From positions 76,967-140,966 of the forward strand of contig NC_018244.1 of the NCBI RefSeq assembly GCF_000227135.1: a stretch of 64,000 bases of DNA, given 5' to 3'. Shown here in pieces: positions 57,776 to 64,000 of this stretch. The notes under the pieces are model-generated. The model ran no database searches, was not told the origin of the DNA, and saw only the letters and a program-made list of their open reading frames with translations. Within the stretch, counting starts at the first letter, position 1. Each line of letters opens with the position of its first letter. Made by a program: the position numbers and the translations under genes. Source of the DNA: Leishmania donovani. Lineage: Eukaryota > Euglenozoa > Kinetoplastea > Trypanosomatida > Trypanosomatidae.

Positions 57776-60700
57776 TTACGTCCTGTCCACGTAAGCGTTC
57801 GTCTCCAGATCCAGGTAGCACTGCAGTACGCAGTCGTACATGTACCGACCCTCCCCGTTGCCGCGCTCTGCGGAGAGCGGCACGTCGTTCGCAAGAGCTT
57901 CATGATGAGAAACGGGTGTATGTTGCACTGGATCACGAGTCGAAGCGGCTGCGGGAAAGCCGAGCGTCTGCTGCTGAGCGAGTGGCGATGGCCCCACCGC
58001 TGCCCCAGCATGGTAAGTGGGTAATGTCGCTGCAGTGGCGGCCTGGGGCATGTGCACGGCGGACGGAGGTGGCATAGATGGATGCGCAGAGGGGTATGCA
58101 GCTGCGATGCCGAGGCGAGGCGGTCGCGGACCACCGCCAGCGCCGGAGGAGGAGTCAGAGAGAGGATCGCAGTGTCGATCGCCACCGCCACTGAACGGTG
58201 TGATCGTGGAGGGGTAACGGCCACGACTCGCTGACAGCGTGGGCATTGAGGAGGAAGGCAGCCACATTTGAAAGCTGCTCACGGTACTGAAGCTGCGGCC
58301 GCTCGGAGGCGGGGGAGGGGCCTGCACGCCTACGCAGAGCTGTGCACCCTCGATGAAGCCCTGAAGGCTCTCCTGCTGTGACGCAACGCCCAATTTACTA
58401 GCGGCGGCGGCCGAGAGGGGGGTGTGCATGCCCGAGGAGGTGGGACCGGCGTTCTGCCTGGCGGACCAGGTCGCTAGGCGTCCTGCAGCACCGCTCTCCG
58501 CTCCAGGGGAACGTACCCGCCCCGGTAGTGGGGTGTCCGTGAGTCGAACTTCATCCTGCAACGCGCGCTGAGTAGCGTCACCGGCGGACGGGGAATGGCC
58601 AGGCTCTGTGACGGGACGGCGCCACACAACTGCCTTTGTGACTTGACCAGATGACGACTTCAGCTGTGGCACCACAGCCGCCACTACCTCTGGAGCTGGG
58701 GTTTGTGATTCGCTCAAAAGCCGCGGTGCCTGCTGCAGCAGTGCAGCCGCCTCACTCTTCTCCGCACCAGCCATGTAGCTTGAGGGAGCACCGCCAGCAC
58801 GTGGCAGCGCCTCGCCTACAGCTCCGGAATCGGTGGGTACCCTCAGCATTGAAGGCGTCTGCGGAGTCAGGGAGGTCGAGCGGAACGTCCAGGAGGTGGC
58901 AGCGCTTGTCGGCGGAGGTATTTCGGCTGAAGGAGCGTCACCGACGCCATCGTTGTCACTACCGTCGACGAGGGAAAAAGAAGCGGCCGAGGAAGACGAA
59001 GAGAGAGCCGCCTGGTGCGCACGTAGCCGCTCCGCCAGTGGGGCACGTTTGACAGCGGCAGTCGCTGGCCGCTGCAATGAAGCTGACAAGCAGAGCGGCC
59101 TCTCTGCTGAGCTCCACAGCTCGAGAATAGCATTCGCGTCGTTCGCGGCGGCTGATGCTGTCGCCGCACACTCTGCGACTGCGACACGCGCAACACTGTC
59201 GCATGCTTGCGTCGCCATCGCAGCCGCTGGTGGCGTTGGCGGCAGGCTGGGTACGGCCGCTGTGTTGACCACCGCATCGCGCGGCGTATCACGCAGGACT
59301 GCCTCTATGATCTCAGCAGGAGCCGTTGGGCCAGGAGCAGACGGAGGCGACGGGGAGGAATGGGTTGAAGCAGCGCCTGTGAGTGGTGGCGGTGGCACCA
59401 ACAGTGGCAGCACTGTCGGTGTCACCGTGCTGACGGCAGGTCGAGCACCTTGCGCCGTAGGCGGTGGCGTCACGTGGCGCGACGGTGGGCGCCTGCCGAG
59501 CGGCTGGGCAAAGATGGAGGCAGCAGCGGCAGCAGCAGCGGCCGCCTCCTCTTCCACCCCCGCCAGTACCATGTGGATGCGACGCACCCGCTCGCTCATC
59601 GCATCCATCAACTCCACGGCAGAGGAGTAGGACGTAACGGATAAGACTGAAGTTTCTGAGGTTGTAGCGGTAGTCGTGGTGGCGCTGCTAGTCGTAGAAA
59701 AGAGAAAGCCCGCCGCTCCCACGGCCGCGGGTGCCGAGAAGCCCTCCTGGCCTGCGTCCTCTATCGCGACATCCTCTCCCACTTGCTGCGCCACCCCCTC
59801 ACCCGTGTGTCCTGCATTCAGCGCGTGATGCGTTGCCTTGTTGGCAACCGGCGGCTGCGACGGTGCGCGACGCAGAGGAGGCTTGCCCGTCATGAGCTGA
59901 TTCGCTGGGTACTGCGGCGGTGTGGCGGGAGCGAGCTGCTCGGCGGCCGACACCTCGCGGACAACGAACATTTCCGCGTCGTCGGAGGCCGAGAGAGACG
60001 CCCCGTCAACCGGAGAAGACCGGGGAGAGGCGGAGGATGGAAAAGAGGCCGACGGAGGGGCGGCTGAAGTCGGCGCGTGCGCTGCGGCTCCCGAGCCGGT
60101 GAACTGATGTGCGGGCTGAGGCTGTGACTGCTGCTGATGATCACGCATTCTTAACAGCTCTAGGGCTGTGTGGTGCAGCACCTTCGACGGTTCCGGCTGC
60201 CTCTTGCATACGCGTGCTGCTGCGGCCTCGCTCTCAGGTTGGTGCCGGTACGAATTTAACAAGGCGGGGTTCTTTTGCTGATCAGGGTTCGGCTGGCGGC
60301 GCTGTAGCTGGTGCGGCGGTAGCGTGGCAGACGACGGTAAGGTAAGGGGCTTGCTGGCGGCTGTTGTGGCTGCCTGTGCTGCCCGCCGCCTTGCGGTGTC
60401 CTGTGTCGCGTCCCCAGCCCACTCTACGGCGCTTCTGCCAACGTCACCGGCACAGTTGTTCGCCTTCCACCGCACCTGCGTCGCCTCGATGCTGTTGTCG
60501 CTGTCTCTCGTATGCGCCTCGCCCTCTCGTGACGGTTCTTCCGCAGGGGCCAGCGGGGCAGGCGCCTCGCTCAGGATATGCTCGTCTCCCGTTCGCACAA
60601 ACACGCAGAGGCTCTCCCCCGCCTCGGCGGGAAGACGCAGAGCCTCTGGTGGAACCCAGCAACTGCCGCTGCCGCTGCTGCGCTGCTGCAGTGTTCCGGA

Positions 60701-62152
60701 GCCTCGTCGATCGCTGTGCCCCTCTCCATCGGCGTCCCTGACGATCTCCTGCGTGCCGCCGATCGGCGTGGCCATGAGAGGCACCGTACCCGGCACCCCA
60801 TCCGCAGTGACGAGGTGGTCCATGGCAGGGTAAGGAAGTGGGAGCCCGTGGCCGGCGATGATGCGGCGCACGTAAACTCCACCTGTGCTGGCGGCGCTGC
60901 CACCCGAGCCGATACGCAGCTGCTTCAATCGGCAATGCGTCCCGCCTGCCACCACAGCGCCAGCTGCCTTGCAAGACTGCAGAAGCGCTTCGAGGTCCAC
61001 GAAGAGCTGCACCCACTGCGCCGTGCGCACACACTGCAGGGGTATCTTCGTGTGGTGAGTGTGTCGCTGTACGGCGTGCCCGGTGTTGGTGAAGCGCAGC
61101 CGGTACCCACCACTGTTGCCGCTACTGCCCCCACCGTTAGTGCTGATCCTTCCTCGAGCACTATCGGAGGAAGTGCCGGTGCGGAGGACGAGCTCAATGT
61201 AAAAGCTGCCGGGTGGCGGGATCGGTGACCCCGGCAGCTGCGGCCGCGATGCACCCGCCTGATGTTGCGCAGCGGTTGACAGGGTAGGAGCAGCTACGCA
61301 AAACTGCACCACCACAATGGTGTGCACGGCAGTGGCCGCGAACAGCAGAGGCGCGGCAGCCGTCCCCGACGCTGGTGCGGGTGTCGCGGCGAGCGCCGGC
61401 AGTCGCATGCACGAGGAAAAGTCAACCTCCGTCCCCGGAATAATGTGCAACAACTGCGAGCGTGTGTCGCGGTCGTAGACGCAGCGAATCCCGCTAGAAG
61501 ACTGGTGGGACGCTCGCGCAGCGGCGGACGCTGCAGCGTGCTTCGTATTGCGCCGCCTGGCTGCCGTACTGGATGCTGCCGCTGCAGATGCAGATAGAGG
61601 AGGGCCGCCTGCGGATAGTCGGTTGAGGGACGCCCCGCGAGCTCTCAGATATCCTCCACGGGGTGCAGCTGCAGCAACGTTGCCGGGACGCTCCAGGGTG
61701 ACCGTCTTGAGCCCCTCCAGCGGGCGGGGGCCTTGTGGACTGAATAAGACGAGGCATGGAACGGTGCGATGCGGCGGTGCTGCGACAGGAGACTCGGCAG
61801 GTGAAGTTGACCGGAGACTGGACGATGTGTGGGTGGCATTGGGGCGAGGTTTCGAGCCTATGGCAGCCGGCTCAGCACGCAATGCAGCCCGCGGCGTGGC
61901 GGCGTTGCACATCGCCGCGTCGCCAACGTCATGATATGGCTTCGTCACAGCCTTTTCATTGAAGCCACTGCATCGCTCGTCTTCTTTCCTGTACGGCCCT
62001 CTCACATATTCACTGAGGAGTGTAGGTGTCTGTCGTTGTGTCGACTGGCGCGGCCCCTGACGCTGCACTCCCGCAGCGATGGCAGCCGTCCGCACCAGCG
62101 GTGCCGGTGTAGGCGGCGGGGGCATGTGGTGACTAAAGAAGTAGGCGTTCAT
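57776..62152 (-). CDS. CFAP20-domain-containing protein (CFAP20DC-like), 1458 aa
   Basis: An N-terminal CFA20-type beta-sandwich covers about residues 131-436. It opens with 'CLVLFSPQGPRPLEGLKTV' and continues with 'HTIVVVQFCVA', 'FYIELVLRTG', 'YRLRFTNTG', 'KIPLQCVRTAQWVQLFVDL' and 'CRLKQLRIG'. These match the strand order I recall for CFAP20 and CFAP20DC ('FSAQG-P', 'I-IEL-L', 'W-L-IDL', 'C-LR-I'). Two Ala/Ser-rich insertions lengthen the domain. Residues 440-1430 are low in complexity with short Ala-rich helices. The last 20 residues (YDCVLQCYLDLETNAYVDR) form a conserved-looking motif like the vertebrate CFAP20DC terminus. CFAP20 is an inner-junction protein of axonemal doublets; CFAP20DC is less understood but ciliary. 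ATG 62152 is the start. CFAP20 itself is ruled out by length and divergence. Confidence 0.88.
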   Translation of the reverse strand: MNAYFFSHHMPPPPTPAPLVRTAAIAAGVQRQGPRQSTQRQTPTLLSEYVRGPYRKEDERCSGFNEKAVTKPYHDVGDAAMCNAATPRAALRAEPAAIGSKPRPNATHTSSSLRSTSPAESPVAAPPHRTVPCLVLFSPQGPRPLEGLKTVTLERPGNVAAAAPRGGYLRARGASLNRLSAGGPPLSASAAAASSTAARRRNTKHAAASAAARASHQSSSGIRCVYDRDTRSQLLHIIPGTEVDFSSCMRLPALAATPAPASGTAAAPLLFAATAVHTIVVVQFCVAAPTLSTAAQHQAGASRPQLPGSPIPPPGSFYIELVLRTGTSSDSARGRISTNGGGSSGNSGGYRLRFTNTGHAVQRHTHHTKIPLQCVRTAQWVQLFVDLEALLQSCKAAGAVVAGGTHCRLKQLRIGSGGSAASTGGVYVRRIIAGHGLPLPYPAMDHLVTADGVPGTVPLMATPIGGTQEIVRDADGEGHSDRRGSGTLQQRSSGSGSCWVPPEALRLPAEAGESLCVFVRTGDEHILSEAPAPLAPAEEPSREGEAHTRDSDNSIEATQVRWKANNCAGDVGRSAVEWAGDATQDTARRRAAQAATTAASKPLTLPSSATLPPHQLQRRQPNPDQQKNPALLNSYRHQPESEAAAARVCKRQPEPSKVLHHTALELLRMRDHQQQSQPQPAHQFTGSGAAAHAPTSAAPPSASFPSSASPRSSPVDGASLSASDDAEMFVVREVSAAEQLAPATPPQYPANQLMTGKPPLRRAPSQPPVANKATHHALNAGHTGEGVAQQVGEDVAIEDAGQEGFSAPAAVGAAGFLFSTTSSATTTTATTSETSVLSVTSYSSAVELMDAMSERVRRIHMVLAGVEEEAAAAAAAAASIFAQPLGRRPPSRHVTPPPTAQGARPAVSTVTPTVLPLLVPPPPLTGAASTHSSPSPPSAPGPTAPAEIIEAVLRDTPRDAVVNTAAVPSLPPTPPAAAMATQACDSVARVAVAECAATASAAANDANAILELWSSAERPLCLSASLQRPATAAVKRAPLAERLRAHQAALSSSSSAASFSLVDGSDNDGVGDAPSAEIPPPTSAATSWTFRSTSLTPQTPSMLRVPTDSGAVGEALPRAGGAPSSYMAGAEKSEAAALLQQAPRLLSESQTPAPEVVAAVVPQLKSSSGQVTKAVVWRRPVTEPGHSPSAGDATQRALQDEVRLTDTPLPGRVRSPGAESGAAGRLATWSARQNAGPTSSGMHTPLSAAAASKLGVASQQESLQGFIEGAQLCVGVQAPPPPPSGRSFSTVSSFQMWLPSSSMPTLSASRGRYPSTITPFSGGGDRHCDPLSDSSSGAGGGPRPPRLGIAAAYPSAHPSMPPPSAVHMPQAATAATLPTYHAGAAVGPSPLAQQQTLGFPAAASTRDPVQHTPVSHHEALANDVPLSAERGNGEGRYMYDCVLQCYLDLETNAYVDRT

Positions 62153-63525
62153 CGCTTCTACTCGTCCACCGTCCCCCTCCGCCTAGTCGGCAGGAATGGG
62201 GCGGAGAGCGAATGTGAGAGAGGAAGAGATGGTGGGGAGCTATGGCAGAGAATCGAAGGCCGGCATGCATAACCGCAGCTGATGAGTGCTAGCGTGTGCA
62301 CGTGCGTGTGTTTATGTATGTGTTCGGGCTATCACTAAGATCTACTCTAGCGGCCAGAGAGCAACAGGGAGTAACACATGGGGAAAAAAAAAAGCAACGA
62401 GGGGCCAGAGAGGAAGAGAAAGGAGGAGGGGCACACGCACACGCGTACGACGCCTTGCGCGTCTGGGCCGGGAGAAGAAGGGGGTACGCCGGACTTTGGG
62501 CAAGAGAAGCGAAACGAAACTACAAAACACAAAAGGCAGCGACCGCAACATCGGCAGTGAAGGGGGTGGTGGTTATGGATGCTTACAGCGGCGCACGTGC
62601 ACATCACCACCACAAACGCACTGCCCAACCAACACTCGCGACTTCGACCTTCGTCGTTTTCCTTCTTTTCTGTGTGTCTATGTCTGTTTGTATGTGTGTG
62701 TGTGTGTGTGTACGTGTGGTCAGTGCGCGGCGACTCGATAACAAACGTAGCACCGTTGTGTTCCGGTGCAACGGGGCCCCGGACAATCTAACTTTTTGTA
62801 TGCGCGTGCGGGGTGTGTGTGTGAAAAGTTGTTGTAACGGAGAGAAGGGGGGGGGGCAGAAGATTTCGTGGACGAAGTTACGGAAGTTGCATCGGCGCCT
62901 TAAATAGCGAATAAAAAAGAAAGAGCCGCGGTGGTGGAAAGATGATGTAAGAAGCAGCATCATGGCGTCGCCAGCATTCATGCATGGGCATGTGTGTGTG
63001 TGTGTGTGTGGCCGCCAACACCAACACAAGATGGAAGATGCGGCACTACTACGAAGAAGGATATCCACTACCGTGGACGCACAGATGGTGACTGGATAGT
63101 ACCCAACGCCTCCCCACCACCACCACCACCACCAGCACGACCGTCAGGGATGATGCTCAGGTGCTCAACACCGCGACACGCACACACACGCACATGCACG
63201 TCGTCGCATAGCAAAGCCAACGGTGAGCAGGTGGATCGCTCACATCCAATTTCGTTGTTCTCGATTTCTCGCTTTCTCTTGACGCCTTGTGCTGTAGCAG
63301 TTGCTTTAGTGCATCCTGCCAGTCTGGCGCAGCTCTCTTCAAAAAGTGGCAGCAGCGGCAAAGAAGAGCAGAGAGATCGATGCAAACTAGGGGTGAAGCA
63401 GCGTTGCACAGAGAACAAAACAAGCAGAGGCGAAAACGTCGATCCGGGCACAGGCACTCTCCCGCTCGTGTGATGGAAGTACCTGGGGGAGGGAGGGGGC
63501 GGGCGGCAGTGCGGAAAGGACGTCC
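62153..63525. other. Intergenic region: 3' UTR of the edge gene and CFAP20DC-like leader
   Basis: Contains an A10 run near 62384-62393, TG arrays (62692-62711, 62992-63009), a G10 run near 62847-62856 and a CAC repeat (63115-63132). No gene is seen. Confidence 0.7.
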
Positions 63526-64000
63526 TCAAAAATACTCAGGATAGCACCGCTCCAGCTCCCGTGCCAGGGACGCGACTGAGCGACGCCGCCGGCGCTGACG
63601 ACGTTCGTGAGGAGGGCAAGAATTTGGGCACACACTGCCGTCGACGCCACGCTCGTCTCGAGGTGCTGGTGGTGGCGGGTCCGTCGGGTGGTGTGCAGTG
63701 AGTGCAGTACCAACAGGCACCGAATCCATTTTCAGTGTAGGCCACTTCTGCGGAGCACAAATTGATGACGCCTCCTCATCCTCCAACGGCGTCGGTGATG
63801 ACGGGCCGTTGTCGCGCGTAGCCCGTGACGGCGTAGTCGTGACGAAGTGCTGAGAAGTCTGGCGCGGCAGAAAAGAAAAGCGCGGCTGCGCGTGAGTTGT
63901 GTGCCCCCTCCCAGGGTCTACAGAAGCAGCGGTGGAGAGGGTCTGCGCATAGGATGCCGCGGAAGCGGTATGAGCGCTGGTGCCACAGCAGGTTATGAGG
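63526..64000 (-). CDS. Partial unidentified protein (C-terminal 157 residues, runs off the window)
   Basis: The minus-strand frame ending in TGA at 63526-63528 stays open without a stop to the window edge, 475 bases. An internal TTG at 63786 is not a start. The visible C-terminus is Ser/Thr/Pro-rich, then has 'KWPTLKMDSV', a Pro run, and a basic helix ending in '-RRQRRRRRSVASLARELE-RCYPEYF'. GC-rich third positions fit its coding neighbours. Nothing identifies a family. Its N-terminus lies right of this window. Confidence 0.6.
   Translation of the reverse strand, partial: LITCCGTSAHTASAASYAQTLSTAASVDPGRGHTTHAQPRFSFLPRQTSQHFVTTTPSRATRDNGPSSPTPLEDEEASSICAPQKWPTLKMDSVPVGTALTAHHPTDPPPPAPRDERGVDGSVCPNSCPPHERRQRRRRRSVASLARELERCYPEYF

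Noticed and set aside
1..64000. CRISPR array, tRNA, rRNA or strand-switch region
   Set aside because: No regularly spaced direct repeats, no tRNA box A/B pair that I could recognise by eye, no rRNA-like sequence, and all genes are on one strand.

Overview
The window reads as nuclear DNA of a trypanosomatid, almost certainly Leishmania. Every gene I can support is intronless and lies on the minus strand, so one polycistronic unit runs from right (64000) to left (1) with no strand switch inside. Coding DNA is GC-rich. The spacers are long (0.7-3.8 kb) and hold GT/CA microsatellites, homopolymers and polypyrimidine tracts of the kind used for spliced-leader trans-splicing. The neighbourhood of a short cystathionine beta-synthase, an unidentified protein, a complex I 24 kDa subunit and histone H2A.Z matches, from memory, the chromosome 17 block of L. 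major. I cannot fix the species.

Layout in transcription order, right to left: a partial unidentified protein at the edge (63526-64000); a CFAP20DC-like ciliary protein (57776-62152); a Sm/LSm protein (55901-56716); a RING plus extended-PHD-like zinc protein (52695-54872); histone H2A.Z (51118-51651); NADH dehydrogenase 24 kDa subunit (47368-48222); an unidentified low-complexity protein (44178-46637); cystathionine beta-synthase (41008-42087); a split-BTB/RCC1 protein (33396-37178); an N-acylated WD40 protein (28962-31058); a divergent kinesin-9-like protein (21826-25131); CFAP206 (18337-20460); peptidase T (15513-16781); a secretory-pathway protein with inactive thioredoxin-like folds (11180-13810); EMC2 (8546-9499); a short CEP120-like coiled-coil protein (5118-6698); and an unidentified protein (2177-4180).

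The spacers carry two families of nearly identical dispersed repeats, called A and B here, with three copies each. All sit downstream of stop codons, in presumptive 3' UTRs, which is where the short degenerate retroposons (SIDERs) of Leishmania are known to lie. Four of the five N gaps interrupt or adjoin these repeats. One gap (956-1054) is flanked by an exact 51-base duplication and is probably an assembly artefact.

The genes do not form a metabolic operon, as expected for a trypanosomatid unit. Four of the seventeen (kinesin-9-like, CFAP206, CFAP20DC-like, CEP120-like) point to the flagellum or basal body. Others serve the ER (EMC2, the thioredoxin-like protein), chromatin (H2A.Z), RNA processing (Sm), respiration (24 kDa subunit) and amino-acid or peptide metabolism (CBS, peptidase T). 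No rRNA, tRNA, CRISPR array or intact transposon was recognised. Starts were chosen as the first in-frame ATG; several longer open frames begin at GTG or TTG and were trimmed.
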